A stretch of 64,000 bases of DNA from Derxia lacustris (GCF_002105195.1 NZ_MUHU01000011.1:1-64000), one strand, 5' to 3'; counted from the first letter of the stretch, positions 37,865 to 46,931 are shown. A program made the numbers and translations. Notes: generated by a model from the letters alone, not told the origin.

Positions 37865-39199
37865 TCAGAACCAGGTCTCGAACTGCGCGCCGACCGTGGT
37901 GCCGCTGGTCGACGTGGCATAGGCGCTGGTACCGGTGAGGCCCTTGGCGCCGCCGAGCGTGTTGGCCGCGTCGTTCCACTTGGCGAAGGTGGCAAACAGC
38001 CGCAGCTCGGGCCGCTTGAAGAAGCCCGGGCCCGGACGCAGCACGATCGGCGCGACCGTCAGCTTGGTGAGGTTGGCGCTCTTGCCGTCGGCGGCGCTGC
38101 CGGTGCCGTCGATCTTCACGCGGTCGAAGCCCAGCTCGATGGCCGACGCGGCGTACTGCGACCACTGGTAGATCGGCCGCACGCCGAACGACATCCAGCT
38201 GCGCGTGGCGTTCTCGATGCCCTGGAAGTTGCTGTCCTTCTGATAGAGCGCGAGACCGTTGAGCGCGATTTCCGTCACCGGCTGCACGACGATGTTGTCG
38301 AGCACGCGCCAGGCCTTGGGGCTGGCGGCGGTGGTCGGCACAAAGCCATAGGCACCGGGGTCGCCGGTGTTGAGATTGGCGCCGGCATCCTTGCCGTACT
38401 GCACGACAAACTTGTTGGCGCCGCCGGCCACCTTGGTCTGGGTGTGCTCCAGCGTCATCGACCAGCCGCTCTTGATGCGCGCGGCCTCGGGCGTGGTGTC
38501 GGCCTTGTCCTGACTGCGGATGTCGAAGGCGGCTTCGAGCAGGCCGTCCGGGTTCACCGGAATCTTGCTCCAGCGCACGTCGAAGGTGGTGCCGGTCGGG
38601 CTGGTGGTCGGGTCGAAGCTGCTGGCGCTGGTCTGGCTGCGCAGCAGGGCCACGCTCAGCTTGCCGGTGCCGATGTCGAGGTTCTCCATGCCGGCGCCCT
38701 GGCCGCGCGAGCCGATGTAGAAGAAGTCGTTGATGTGCACGTCATGGCGCTGGTAGTAGCGCCGGCCGACCCAGAAGGTGGCGGTCTTGATAGCACCGTC
38801 GCCCACGCCGGTCACGCCGACCCAGTTCTGGCGCAGGTCCCAGCCGATCGGCTGGGCGCCGCTCACGCTGCCGTTGTTCTGCGAGCCGTCGTTGTAGTAG
38901 CCGAACATCACGTCGTAGACGAACTTGGGGCCGTCGGCCACTTCGTAGACGTTGGCCAGCATCTCGAATTCGCCATAGGTGCCGCACTCGTTGCCGAAGC
39001 GGTACTTGCTCACGCCGGCCAGGCCGAAGCACACCTGATCGCCGCCCTTGTTGGCGGTGGCAAAACCCGAGCGCGCATAGCCCTTGAACTGGAACGGCGC
39101 CGGCGCGTCGTCGGCCACGGCGGGCGCGACCGCGCCCAGGGCGCCAAGACCGACGATGGCCGCGACCAGCGGCAGCTTGCGGATGCGGGAAAGATTCAT
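37865..39199 (-). CDS. LamB-family maltoporin-like outer membrane porin
   Basis: 444 aa. The start has AGGAGCTTCAA upstream. Signal peptide MNLSRIRKLPLVAAIVGLGA... cleaved near AVADDAPA. The mature beta-barrel begins FQFKGYARSGF and contains GRRYYQRHDVHINDFFY (about residues 147-163), the hallmark of LamB porins, and ends with an aromatic residue (FETWF) as outer membrane barrels do. It passively admits sugars, here probably glucose or maltodextrins for the adjacent ABC importer. It follows the binding-protein gene by 137 bp. Confidence 0.92.
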   Translation of the reverse strand: MNLSRIRKLPLVAAIVGLGALGAVAPAVADDAPAPFQFKGYARSGFATANKGGDQVCFGLAGVSKYRFGNECGTYGEFEMLANVYEVADGPKFVYDVMFGYYNDGSQNNGSVSGAQPIGWDLRQNWVGVTGVGDGAIKTATFWVGRRYYQRHDVHINDFFYIGSRGQGAGMENLDIGTGKLSVALLRSQTSASSFDPTTSPTGTTFDVRWSKIPVNPDGLLEAAFDIRSQDKADTTPEAARIKSGWSMTLEHTQTKVAGGANKFVVQYGKDAGANLNTGDPGAYGFVPTTAASPKAWRVLDNIVVQPVTEIALNGLALYQKDSNFQGIENATRSWMSFGVRPIYQWSQYAASAIELGFDRVKIDGTGSAADGKSANLTKLTVAPIVLRPGPGFFKRPELRLFATFAKWNDAANTLGGAKGLTGTSAYATSTSGTTVGAQFETWF

Positions 39200-39336
39200 T
39201 TGAAGCTCCTGATTGGCGCGGCGACGGCGCAAGCGCGCCCCTCGACCGCGCTGTCGGTCGATTTCTGCTGGGAATGGGCAAGGCTCTGCCGCCCGGCGAG
39301 CCCGTGGGCCCGGCCGGCACGGCGGGAGAGCGGGGC

Positions 39337-40593
39337 TTACTTGGTCTTGGCGGCGGCGGCGAGCTTGGTGGCAGCTTCGGCCGGCGTCATCGACGTGCTG
39401 TGGAAGAACTGCGTCACCACGTCCTGCATCGCGCCTTGCGTGGACTCGGGCACGGCCATCTTGTGGGCGATGGTCGGCACCAGCGTGCCGGCCTTGGCAT
39501 CGGCGGCAAAGTCGGCGGCCGACTTCTTGGCGCAATCGTCGAACTTGCTCAGATCGACGCCCGAGCGCACCGGGATCGAGCCCTTGTTCAGGTTGAACAC
39601 GGTCTGGAATTCGGGGCTCATGACGGCGCTTGCAAAGTCGGCGGCAGCCTTCTTCGCGTCGGCGCCCGGCTTGTTGAAGATGACGAAGCTGTCGATGTTG
39701 AAGGTGAAGGCGTTGGCCGTGCCCGGTGCGGCCACGCACACATAGTCCTTGCCCGGAACCTTGCCGGCGGCGGTGAACTCGCCCTTGGCCCAGTCGCCCA
39801 TGAACTGCATCGCCGCCTTGCCGCTGATGACCATGCCGGTCGCCAGATTCCAGTCGCGCGTGGCCGAATCCTTGTCGATGTACTTGCGCACCACCGCCAA
39901 CGTCTCGAAGGCCTTGACCGTGGTCGGCCCCTTGAGCGTCGCGTCGTCGAGCTGGACGAAGGCCTTCTTGTAGTACTCGGCGCCACCCAGGCCGAGGGCG
40001 ATGCTCTCGAAGGTGGTGAAGTCCTGCCAGGGCTGGCCGCCGTGGGCCACGGGGATGAAGCCGGCCTTCTGGATCTTCTCGGCCGCGACGGCGAATTCAT
40101 CCCAGTTGGTCGGGATGGTGGCGCCGGCCTTCTTGAACACCTCCGGGTTGGCCCACATCCAGTTCACGCGGTGCACATTGACCGGCGCGGCGACGTAGTG
40201 GCCCTTGTATTTCATGATGTTGGCGACCACCGGCGGCAGCAGGCTGTCCCAGCCACCGGCCTTGGCGGTGTCGTCGATGTTGGCCAGCACGCCCTCGGCG
40301 CCCCATTCCTGGATGCTCGGCCCCTTGATCTGCGCGGCAGTCGGCGGATTGCCCGACACGATGCGCGACTTGATCACCGTGGCCGCGTTGTCGCCGCCAC
40401 CGCCAGCCACGGCCACGTCCTTCCACTTGTTGCCCTTGGCCTCGACCATCTTCTTGAGTTCGGCGGCCGACTTGGCCTCGCCGCCGGAAGTCCACCAGTG
40501 CAGCACTTCGACATCGGCGGCCTGGGCCTTGGCGGCCAGCAGCGCGAACGCGACGAACGCGGCAGTGCCCGCCGTCCTGAGCTTGAAATCCAT
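39337..40593 (-). CDS. gtsA: Sugar-binding protein of the Gts ABC transporter
   Basis: 418 aa periplasmic binding protein. GAGGAGAAGAC lies before the ATG. Signal peptide MDFKLRTAGTAAFVAFALLA... cleaved after KAQA; the mature part starts ADVEVLHWWTSGGEAKS, typical of glucose/mannose-binding GtsA. Further family blocks: VAAPVNVHRVNWMWANPEVF and AMQFMGDWAKGEF. The gene is preceded by a promoter whose -10 is overlapped by a HexR-like operator. Glucose specificity is inferred from the linked porin, glucokinases and Pgl. Confidence 0.93.
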   Translation of the reverse strand: MDFKLRTAGTAAFVAFALLAAKAQAADVEVLHWWTSGGEAKSAAELKKMVEAKGNKWKDVAVAGGGGDNAATVIKSRIVSGNPPTAAQIKGPSIQEWGAEGVLANIDDTAKAGGWDSLLPPVVANIMKYKGHYVAAPVNVHRVNWMWANPEVFKKAGATIPTNWDEFAVAAEKIQKAGFIPVAHGGQPWQDFTTFESIALGLGGAEYYKKAFVQLDDATLKGPTTVKAFETLAVVRKYIDKDSATRDWNLATGMVISGKAAMQFMGDWAKGEFTAAGKVPGKDYVCVAAPGTANAFTFNIDSFVIFNKPGADAKKAAADFASAVMSPEFQTVFNLNKGSIPVRSGVDLSKFDDCAKKSAADFAADAKAGTLVPTIAHKMAVPESTQGAMQDVVTQFFHSTSMTPAEAATKLAAAAKTK

Positions 40594-40658
40594 GTCTTCT
40601 CCTCGTTGGTAGACGGGCGACTGCTGCCGCCTCGATGCCGAACCAGTCGGCGGCGCTG

Positions 40659-40688
40659 AGTGTAGTTCGCCTACATTTGCGCCGACAA
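40659..40688 (-). promoter_or_regulatory. gtsA promoter
   Basis: Minus strand TTGTCG (40683-40688), 18-bp spacer, TACACT (40659-40664). Its -10 region is overlapped by operator 3. Predicted start about 60 bases before the gtsA ATG. Confidence 0.5.
40661..40675 (-). promoter_or_regulatory. Candidate HexR operator 3 (gtsA)
   Basis: TGTAGTTCGCCTACA, with perfect outer arms TGTAG/CTACA. Two central differences from operator 1. Covers the -10 element of gtsA on the minus strand. Confidence 0.6.
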
Positions 40689-40789
40689 CAGCGGCGTCGC
40701 GCAAAACTGCCCGATCCCAGCTCCGCCCTGGGAAGAGATGCATCACACCCAGGGAAAGTCCTGATGAGCAAGCTGCAACGCAAGACTCG

Positions 40790-40811
40790 TTCGATGCATT
40801 TCGGCATCGAA
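40790..40811. repeat. Perfect 8-bp inverted repeat between gtsA and pgl
   Basis: TTCGATGC (40790-40797) and GCATCGAA (40804-40811) with a 6-base gap. It lies in the 375-bp divergent control region (40594-40968), which otherwise holds operators 3 and 4 and no supported gene. It could be a second-regulator site; nothing more can be said. Confidence 0.35.
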
Positions 40812-40848
40812 GCAGGACCGACCGCCGAATTTCCCGGCTTACATGACT

Positions 40849-40863
40849 CGTTGTTTTACTACA
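40849..40863 (+). promoter_or_regulatory. Candidate HexR operator 4 (pgl-glk)
   Basis: CGTTGTTTTACTACA shares GTTGTTT and ACTACA with operator 2. Immediately after it TACATA (40860-40865) may be the -10 for the plus-strand pgl-glk operon, as at operators 1 and 3 where the right half-site runs into the -10. Confidence 0.45.
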
Positions 40864-40968
40864 TACTCGTCAGCAATCGATTCCGTCGGCAACGTCCTCC
40901 GGGCACCCGGCGGTTCGCGGCATGATTGGCTGTCCCTTCACCGTCCATCGGCCTTCCAGCGAATTCCC

Positions 40969-41664
40969 ATGAGCATCGACTTCCACGACTTCACCGATAC
41001 CGCCAGCCTCGACGCCGCGCTGGCCGACTTCATCACCGACCGCCTGACCGCCGGCCTCGGCGCCCGTGGCCGCGCCAGCCTCGTGGTCTCGGGCGGCCGC
41101 ACGCCGCGCGGCCTGTTCACCCGGCTGTCGCAGGCCGATCTCGACTGGTCGAAGATCGACATCACCCTGGCCGACGAGCGCTGGGTGCCGCCCGACCATG
41201 CCGACAGCAACGAGCGCAGCGTGCGCGAGGCGCTGCTGATCGGCCGCGCCGCCGCAGCGCGCTTCCTGTCGCCCTATGACGGTTCGGTCACGGCCGAGGA
41301 AGGCTGCGCCGCCTGGCGCGCCGGGCTGGCCAGCTTCGCGCGGCCGTTCGACGTGCTGATCCTCGGCATGGGCAACGACGGCCACACCGCCTCGCTGTTC
41401 CCCGATGCGGCCGAACTCGGCGCCGGCCTCGATCCGGCCAACGATGCCGACTGCCTCGCCGTCCATCCCACGCTGGCGCCGCATGCGCGCATCTCGCTGA
41501 CCCGGCGCCGCCTGCTCGACAGCCGCACGCTGGTGCTGCATGTCACCGGCGCCGACAAGCGCGAGCTGCTCGACCGCGTGCTGGCCGCCGGTCCGGTCGC
41601 CGAATTCCCGATCCGCCTCGCCCTTCATCAAGACGACGTTCCACTCCATGTCTTCCGCACCTGA
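40969..41664 (+). CDS. pgl: 6-phosphogluconolactonase
   Basis: Hydrolyses 6-phosphogluconolactone to 6-phosphogluconate, feeding the Entner-Doudoroff or pentose phosphate route. 231 aa (DevB/Pgl family). Motifs: SLVVSGGRTPRGLFTRLS (about residues 38-55), ITLADERWVPPDHADSNER (about 65-83), LILGMGNDGHTASLFP (about 131-146) and the RISLTRRRLLD strand. The start ATG at 40969 is the first credible one; no strong ribosome site. The 3' end overlaps glk by 17 bp. Confidence 0.94.
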   Translation: MSIDFHDFTDTASLDAALADFITDRLTAGLGARGRASLVVSGGRTPRGLFTRLSQADLDWSKIDITLADERWVPPDHADSNERSVREALLIGRAAAARFLSPYDGSVTAEEGCAAWRAGLASFARPFDVLILGMGNDGHTASLFPDAAELGAGLDPANDADCLAVHPTLAPHARISLTRRRLLDSRTLVLHVTGADKRELLDRVLAAGPVAEFPIRLALHQDDVPLHVFRT

Positions 41665-42613
41665 CAGCTGGCCGCGCCTCGTCGGCGACATCGGCGGCAC
41701 CAACGCCCGCTTTGCGCTCATCGAAGCGCCGGGCGCGCCGATCGCCGCCGCGCGCACCCTGGCCTGCGCCGATCACGCCGATCCGCGCGCCGCCATCGAG
41801 CGCTATCTGGCCGAGGGCGGGCTGCCGCGCCCGCGCGTCGCCGCCATCGGCATCGCCAATCCGATCACCGGCGATCGGGTGCAGATGACCAATCATCACT
41901 GGCGCTTTTCCATCGCCGACTTGCAGCGCGACCTGGGGCTGGCGCGGCTGCGCTTCCTCAACGACTTCACCGCGCTGGCGCTGGCCCTGCCCACGCTCGA
42001 AGCGCAGGAGCTGGTGCAGGTCGGCGGCGGCACGGCGGCGCCAAGCGCGGCGCTCGGCCTGCTCGGTGCCGGCACCGGGCTCGGCATCTCGGGCCTGGTG
42101 CCGCATGGCGAACGCTGGGTGCCGCTCGAAGGCGAAGGCGGGCATGTGACGCTCGCCGCCTTCGATGCGCGCGAAGCCGCCGTCATCGATGCGCTGGCGC
42201 GCCGCTACGGCCATGTGTCGGCCGAGCGCGTGCTGTCGGGCCCCGGCATCGCCGCGCTGCATGCCGCGCTCGCCGAGGTGGACGGCCGCGCGCCCGACGG
42301 CCTGAACGCCGCCGAGATCACCGGCCGCGCGCTCGACGCGAGCTGCAGGTTCTGCGCCCAAACCGTCGATGTGTTCTGCGCCATGCTCGGCACGGTGGCG
42401 GCCGACCTCGCGCTCACGCTTGGCGCGCGCGGCGGCATCTACATCGGCGGCGGCATCGTGCCGCGGCTCGGCGCGCGCTTCGCGGCCTCGCCGTTTCGTG
42501 CCCGCTTCGAGGACAAGGGCCGCTTCGGCGACTACCTGGCGCGGATTCCGGTCTGGGTCATCCATGCCGACTATCCGGCGCTGCGCGGCGCGGCGCGCGC
42601 GCTCGACGACTGA
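41648..42613 (+). CDS. glk: Glucokinase, stand-alone
   Basis: ATP-dependent phosphorylation of glucose. 321 aa. LVGDIGGTNARFAL (residues 11-24, phosphate loop), NPITGDRVQMTNHHW (about 76-90), FLNDFTALALA with catalytic Asp (about 106), LLGAGTGLGISGLVP and EGEGGHVTLA, and YIGGGIVPRLG. It begins within the last codons of pgl (out-of-frame 17-bp overlap), so the two are co-translated. It is clearly paralogous to the glucokinase half of the 30327-32276 fusion, but keeps the standard DIGGTN loop. Confidence 0.95.
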   Translation: MSSAPDSWPRLVGDIGGTNARFALIEAPGAPIAAARTLACADHADPRAAIERYLAEGGLPRPRVAAIGIANPITGDRVQMTNHHWRFSIADLQRDLGLARLRFLNDFTALALALPTLEAQELVQVGGGTAAPSAALGLLGAGTGLGISGLVPHGERWVPLEGEGGHVTLAAFDAREAAVIDALARRYGHVSAERVLSGPGIAALHAALAEVDGRAPDGLNAAEITGRALDASCRFCAQTVDVFCAMLGTVAADLALTLGARGGIYIGGGIVPRLGARFAASPFRARFEDKGRFGDYLARIPVWVIHADYPALRGAARALDD

Positions 42614-42683
42614 GGCGGCCGAGCGTCGCGCCCGTCCCAGCCCGGCGCGCACGCTGGCCGCACGGGCCGGCTAGCATCGCCGC

Positions 42684-43325
42684 ATGACGCCCGACCGCCC
42701 GCCCCGCCCCGCCGACTTCCCGCTCGTGACCGCACGCCTGCTGCTGGTCGCGCCCGACCCGCTCGATGCGCCGGCCCATGCCGACTACCACCGGCGCAAC
42801 CGCGCGCATCACGCCGCCACCAGCCCGCTGCGGCCCGAGGCCTGGACCACCGAGCTGCACTGGCGCGTCACCCTCGGCCGCCAGCGCGACGAACTGCGCG
42901 CCGGCAGCGACATCGCGCTCGCGCTGCGCCTGCGCGCCGATCCCGACGGCCCCATCGTCGGCCAGTGCACCTTCAGCAATCTGGTGCGCGGCGTGTTCCA
43001 GGCCTGCCATCTCGGCTACTCGCTCGACCATGCCCACACCGGCCAGGGCTACATGACCGAGGCGCTCGACGCCGCCATCGGCTACTGCTTCGACCGCCTG
43101 GGCCTGCACCGCGTGATGGCCAACCATCTGCCCGAAAACGAGGCTAGCGCCCGCGTGCTGGCGCGGCTCGGCTTCGAGCGCGAAGGCTATGCGCGCGACT
43201 ACCTCCAGATCGCCGGCCGCTGGCGCGACCATGTGCTGACGGCGCGCATCAACCGCGCCGGCGACGGCAACCCAGCAGCGGATGCCGACGCGCGCAAGCC
43301 CGGAGCCTTTGGTCCCGATTCCTGA
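42684..43325 (+). CDS. GNAT acetyltransferase, RimJ/RimL type
   Basis: 213 aa. The family acetylates N-terminal residues of ribosomal proteins or other substrates with acetyl-CoA. Strand b1 region TARLLLVAPDPLDAPAHADY, then FSNLVRGVFQACHLGYSLD and the acetyl-CoA binding turn HTGQGYMTEAL (about residues 127-137). GLHRVMANHLPENEASARVL (about 150-169) and LGFEREGYARDYLQIAGRW complete the RimJ pattern. The substrate is uncertain. About 70 bp downstream of glk; no obvious link. Confidence 0.88.
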   Translation: MTPDRPPRPADFPLVTARLLLVAPDPLDAPAHADYHRRNRAHHAATSPLRPEAWTTELHWRVTLGRQRDELRAGSDIALALRLRADPDGPIVGQCTFSNLVRGVFQACHLGYSLDHAHTGQGYMTEALDAAIGYCFDRLGLHRVMANHLPENEASARVLARLGFEREGYARDYLQIAGRWRDHVLTARINRAGDGNPAADADARKPGAFGPDS

Positions 43326-43438
43326 AGCGCGGCTCGGACCGCCGGCGGCGCGGGCACAATCCAGGAAATTTCGTGACAAACATCACGAAAATCGCGTCAC
43401 AGAACGCTCCCCATCACTGCCAGGAAAGTCCGTCCGCC

Positions 43439-44017
43439 ATGCAAACCGTCCGCCGCTTCAGTCCGCTCCCGCTCATCCTCGCCGCCAGCCTCGGGCTCGG
43501 CGGCGGCCTTGTCGGCTGCGACAAGGTCAAGGAAAAGGCCAGCGAGAAACTGACCGAAAAGATGATCGAATCGGCGATCGAGAAGGACGGCGGCAAGGCC
43601 AAGGTCGATCTGTCGAACGGCACGGTGCGCACCACCTTCACCGACGAGAAGGGCCAGCAGTCCACCTATGAAATGGGCGGCGCCAAGATCAGCGAACAGG
43701 ACTTCGGCCTGGCCTTCTATCCCGGTGCCGAGCCCGGCAAGGACGGCAGCACCCGCATGGCCAGCGCCGAAGGCGAGATGCTGATGGTCACGCTCAAGAC
43801 CGCCGACACGCCGGCCAAGGTCGCCGCCTTCTACCGCGACAAGCTGCGCGCCGCGGCCAAGGGCCGGCAGTTCGTCGACATGGTTGAAGGCAACGGCGAC
43901 GCGCTGCTGATGATTGCCGACGACAAGGACGGCATGCAGGTCTCGGTCAAGGCGCTCGAAGAAGGCGGCAGCGAGATCACGATGAGCACCCAGCATCGCA
44001 AGCCCGGCGCGAGCTGA
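43439..44017 (+). CDS. Small exported lipoprotein, unknown function
   Basis: 192 aa from the ATG at 43439; the frame is open 22 codons further but those residues are unlike a signal peptide. The N-terminus MQTVRRFSPLPLILAASLGL leads to GGGLVGCDK, a lipobox-like site. The mature part is Lys/Glu-rich at first (KVKEKASEKLTEKMIESAIEK), then a beta-rich region with YEMGGAKISEQDFGLAFYPGA, resembling conserved proteins of unknown function. No enzyme motif seen. Gene lies upstream of a DUF2845-like gene. Confidence 0.75.
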   Translation: MQTVRRFSPLPLILAASLGLGGGLVGCDKVKEKASEKLTEKMIESAIEKDGGKAKVDLSNGTVRTTFTDEKGQQSTYEMGGAKISEQDFGLAFYPGAEPGKDGSTRMASAEGEMLMVTLKTADTPAKVAAFYRDKLRAAAKGRQFVDMVEGNGDALLMIADDKDGMQVSVKALEEGGSEITMSTQHRKPGAS

Positions 44018-44030
44018 GACGCGAGCCGCC

Positions 44031-44369
44031 GTGTGCCGCGTAGTCCGCCATTTGCTTGCCGCGCTGGCACTGCTTGGCGCCGGCGCGGCGCAGGCCAATC
44101 AGGTCGGCGCCTTCCAGTGCGACGGCGGCCTGGTCGACATCGGCGATTCGGTGCTGACGGTGCAGCGCAAGTGCGGCGCGCCGGCCTATGCCCAGCGCCG
44201 CGATGTCGGCATCGAGGCCGTCGACCGCTTCGGCTGGGTGCGCATCATCGGCAGCGTCACGGTCGACGACTGGCTCTACAACCTCGGCCCCACGCGCTTT
44301 CAGGTGCGCGTGCTGCTGCGCGACGGCAGGGTCTGGCGCATCGAAAGCCTGGACGAGCGCGGCTTCTGA
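44031..44369 (+). CDS. DUF2845-like exported protein
   Basis: 112 aa, GTG start 13 bp after the previous stop. Signal peptide CRVVRHLLAALALLGAGAAQA, then a domain with CDGGLVDIGDSVLTVQRKCG and WLYNLGPTRFQVRVL and GRVWRIESLDERGF, matching the short secreted DUF2845 family of unknown function. Two cysteines could form a disulfide. Probably co-transcribed with the lipoprotein gene upstream. Confidence 0.78.
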   Translation: MCRVVRHLLAALALLGAGAAQANQVGAFQCDGGLVDIGDSVLTVQRKCGAPAYAQRRDVGIEAVDRFGWVRIIGSVTVDDWLYNLGPTRFQVRVLLRDGRVWRIESLDERGF

Positions 44370-44376
44370 CGCGGCG

Positions 44377-44871
44377 CTACTTGGGCTGCCCGACCGTCAC
44401 CGGCTTGGCGCCGAGCGTGCGCACCAGCTCGGCCGGGTCGATGCTCACGAGAAAGCCGCGCCGCCCGCCGTTGATGTAGATGCGCGGCAGCCCGAGGATG
44501 GTTTCCTCGACGAACACCGGCATCGTCTTCTTCGTGCCGAACGGCGAGGTGCCGCCGACCAGATAGCCGCTGTGCCGGTTGGCGGTCTCGGGCGTGCAGG
44601 GCTCGATGGACTTGACGCCCGCCGCGCGCGCCAGCGCCTTGGTCGAGACCGTGTGCGTGCCATGCATCAGCACGATCAGCGGCTGCTTCTTCTCGTCCTG
44701 CATCACCAGCGTCTTGATGACGCTGTACTCGTCCGCGCCCAGTTCGCGCGCCGACACGCTGGTGCCGCCGTGCTCTTCGTAGGCATACGGGTGCGGCTCG
44801 AAGGCGACGCCGTGCTTCTTGAGGAAGAGCGTCGCCTGGGTTTCGGCGCTGCCGGTCTTGTCCTTGGCCAT
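44377..44871 (-). CDS. ybaK: Cys-tRNA(Pro) deacylase, YbaK/EbsC family
   Basis: 164 aa from ATG 44871. Trans-editing enzyme that hydrolyses mischarged Cys-tRNA(Pro). KKHGVAFEPHPY and GTSVSARELGADEYSVIKTLV, with the catalytic Lys of the INS/YbaK domain in VIKTL (about residue 53). GYLVGGTSPFGTKK (about 118-131) and IYINGGRRGFLVSIDP complete the fold. Separated by 16 bp from xerD. Confidence 0.93.
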   Translation of the reverse strand: MAKDKTGSAETQATLFLKKHGVAFEPHPYAYEEHGGTSVSARELGADEYSVIKTLVMQDEKKQPLIVLMHGTHTVSTKALARAAGVKSIEPCTPETANRHSGYLVGGTSPFGTKKTMPVFVEETILGLPRIYINGGRRGFLVSIDPAELVRTLGAKPVTVGQPK

Positions 44872-44887
44872 GTCGTGTCTCGTCGCG

Positions 44888-45778
44888 TCAGCCGCGCGGA
44901 TGGTGGCGCGCATGCAGCTCGCGCAGCCGCTCGCGCGCAACGTGCGTGTAAATCTGCGTGGTGCCGATGTCGGCATGGCCGAGCAGCAGCTGCACCACGC
45001 GCAGGTCGGCACCGTGATTGAGCAGATGGGTTGCAAACGCATGCCGCAGCGTGTGCGGCGACAGCGGCACCGTGATACCCGCCGTGACCGCATGCCGCTT
45101 GGTCAGCACCCAGAACATCTGGCGCGTCATCGCCTCGCCGCGCCCGGTGATGAACAGGTCGTCGCTCTGGCGCGCGCCGAGCAGCAGCGGCCGCGCTCCG
45201 GCCAGATAGCGCTCCAGCCAGTCCACCGCCAGCTCGCCGAGCGGCACCAGCCGTTCGCGCGCGCCCTTGCCCACCACGCGCAGCACGCCTTCGGCCAGGC
45301 CGATCTCGAACAGCCGCAGGCCGACCAGTTCGCTCACGCGCAGGCCGGTCGCGTACATCACTTCGAGCATCGCGCGGTCGCGCAGGCCGAGCGGGGTGTC
45401 GACGTCGGGCGCATTCAGCAGCGCCTCGACCTGGGCTTCGCTCAGCGTGTTGGGAAAGCGCTGCGGCTGCTTGGCCGAGTCGATGTTGAGCGTGGGGTCG
45501 ACCGGCATGTGGCGCTCGCGCACCGCCCAGCGGAAGAAGCTGCGCAGGCTGCTCAACCGCCGGTTGGCCGAGCTGGCCTTGCTGCCGGCAAAGCGCTCGA
45601 CCAGCCAGGCCGACAGATCGGCCTCGGTCACGGCAGCGAGCGCGGTATCGCGGTCGGCAAGCCAGTCGACCAGCTGGCCCACATCGCTGCGATAGAACTT
45701 GAGCGTGCTGCGCGCCAGCCCCTGTTCGAGCCAGCACGCATCCATCCACGCATCGATGAGCGCAACCGCGTCGCTCAT
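44888..45778 (-). CDS. xerD: Tyrosine recombinase XerD
   Basis: 296 aa. Works with XerC at dif to resolve chromosome dimers. N-terminal SAM-like core-binding domain, then the catalytic domain with MYATGLRVSELVGLRL (Arg, about 147), VVGKGARERLVPLG (Lys), SPHTLRHAFATHLLNHGADLR (His and Arg, split here by length: TLRHAFATHLL), LLGHADIGTTQIYTH with the second His and the Tyr nucleophile. Its length and ending (RLRELHARHHPRG) fit a housekeeping Xer, not a mobile integrase. Confidence 0.95.
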   Translation of the reverse strand: MSDAVALIDAWMDACWLEQGLARSTLKFYRSDVGQLVDWLADRDTALAAVTEADLSAWLVERFAGSKASSANRRLSSLRSFFRWAVRERHMPVDPTLNIDSAKQPQRFPNTLSEAQVEALLNAPDVDTPLGLRDRAMLEVMYATGLRVSELVGLRLFEIGLAEGVLRVVGKGARERLVPLGELAVDWLERYLAGARPLLLGARQSDDLFITGRGEAMTRQMFWVLTKRHAVTAGITVPLSPHTLRHAFATHLLNHGADLRVVQLLLGHADIGTTQIYTHVARERLRELHARHHPRG

Positions 45779-45788
45779 CGACCGCCCG

Positions 45789-46931
45789 TCACTTGAAGAA
45801 CTCGCTGACGCGGTCCATCCAGCTCTTGGACTGCGGCGAATGCTTGGAGCCGCCAGCCGTCAGCGTCGCCTCGAAGTCGCGCAGGATCTGCTTCTGCTTG
45901 TCGGTGAGCTTGACCGGCGTCTCGATCGACACATGCACATACAGGTCGCCCGGATAGCCCGAGCGCACGCCCTTCACGCCCTTGCTGCGCAGCCGGAAGG
46001 TCTTGCCGCTCTGCGTGCCCTCGGGAATGGTGATCTCGGCCTTGCCGCCGAGCGTCGGCACCACCACGTCGCCACCGAGCGCCGCCGTGCTGAAGCTGAT
46101 CGGAATCTGGCAATGCAGATCGTCGCCGTCGCGCTCGAACACGTTGTGCGGCTTGACGTGGATTTCCACGTACAGGTCGCCGGGCGGGCCGCCGTTCGGG
46201 CCCGGCTCGCCATTGCCGCTGGAGCGGATGCGCATGCCGTCGTCGATGCCGGCCGGCACCTTCACTTCGAGCGTCTTGGTCTTGCGGATGCGGCCGGCGC
46301 CGTCGCAGGTGACGCAGGGATCGGGCACCACCTTGCCGCTGCCGTGGCAGCGCGGGCAGGTCTGCTGGATGCTGAAGAAGCCCTGCTGCACCCGCACATT
46401 GCCCTGGCCCGAACAGGTCGGGCAGGTCTGCGGCTTGGTGCCCGGCTTGGCGCCGCTGCCCTTGCAGGTCTCGCACTCGACCCAGCTCGGCACCTTGATC
46501 GTGGTGTCGAAGCCGTTGGCCGCCTGCTCCAGCGTGATTTCCATCTGGTAGCGCAGGTCGGCGCCGCGAAACGAGCGCGCGCCCTGACCGCGCTGCCCCT
46601 GCGCACCGAAGATGTCGCCGAAGATGCCGCCGAACAGGTCGTCCAGACCCGCGCCGCCGGCACCGCCGCCAAAGCCGCCCTGGAAGCCGGCGCCGCCCGC
46701 ATTCGGATCGACGCCCGCATGACCGTAGCGGTCGTAGGCGGCGCGCTTGTTCGCGTCGGACAGCATCTCGTAGGCCTCCTTGGCCTCCTTGAATTTGTCT
46801 TCCGCGCCCTTGTCGTCCGGATTGCGGTCGGGGTGGTACTTCATCGCGAGCTTGCGATAGGACTTCTTGATGTCCTCCTCGGAGGCGTTCTTCGCCACGC
46901 CGAGGATTTCGTAATAGTCGCGTTTGGCCAT
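45789..46931 (-). CDS. dnaJ: Chaperone DnaJ (Hsp40)
   Basis: Co-chaperone that delivers substrates to DnaK and stimulates its ATPase. 380 aa. J domain [19 protein letters not shown] with the HPD motif (KYHPDRNPD, about residue 33), then a Gly-rich region ([17 protein letters not shown]), then four zinc-finger repeats [24 protein letters not shown] and CVTCDGAG (about 145-210), and the C-terminal substrate-binding domain. Downstream of dnaK with a 178-bp gap. Confidence 0.98.
   Translation of the reverse strand: MAKRDYYEILGVAKNASEEDIKKSYRKLAMKYHPDRNPDDKGAEDKFKEAKEAYEMLSDANKRAAYDRYGHAGVDPNAGGAGFQGGFGGGAGGAGLDDLFGGIFGDIFGAQGQRGQGARSFRGADLRYQMEITLEQAANGFDTTIKVPSWVECETCKGSGAKPGTKPQTCPTCSGQGNVRVQQGFFSIQQTCPRCHGSGKVVPDPCVTCDGAGRIRKTKTLEVKVPAGIDDGMRIRSSGNGEPGPNGGPPGDLYVEIHVKPHNVFERDGDDLHCQIPISFSTAALGGDVVVPTLGGKAEITIPEGTQSGKTFRLRSKGVKGVRSGYPGDLYVHVSIETPVKLTDKQKQILRDFEATLTAGGSKHSPQSKSWMDRVSEFFK

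Noticed and set aside
39200-39336. Terminator between gtsA and the porin gene
   Set aside because: GC-rich self-complementary segments are present but I could not draw a convincing uninterrupted stem with a T-run.
44888-45778. XerD considered as a mobile-element integrase
   Set aside because: Length, motifs and ending match housekeeping XerD, and there is no tRNA, repeat or cargo next to it.
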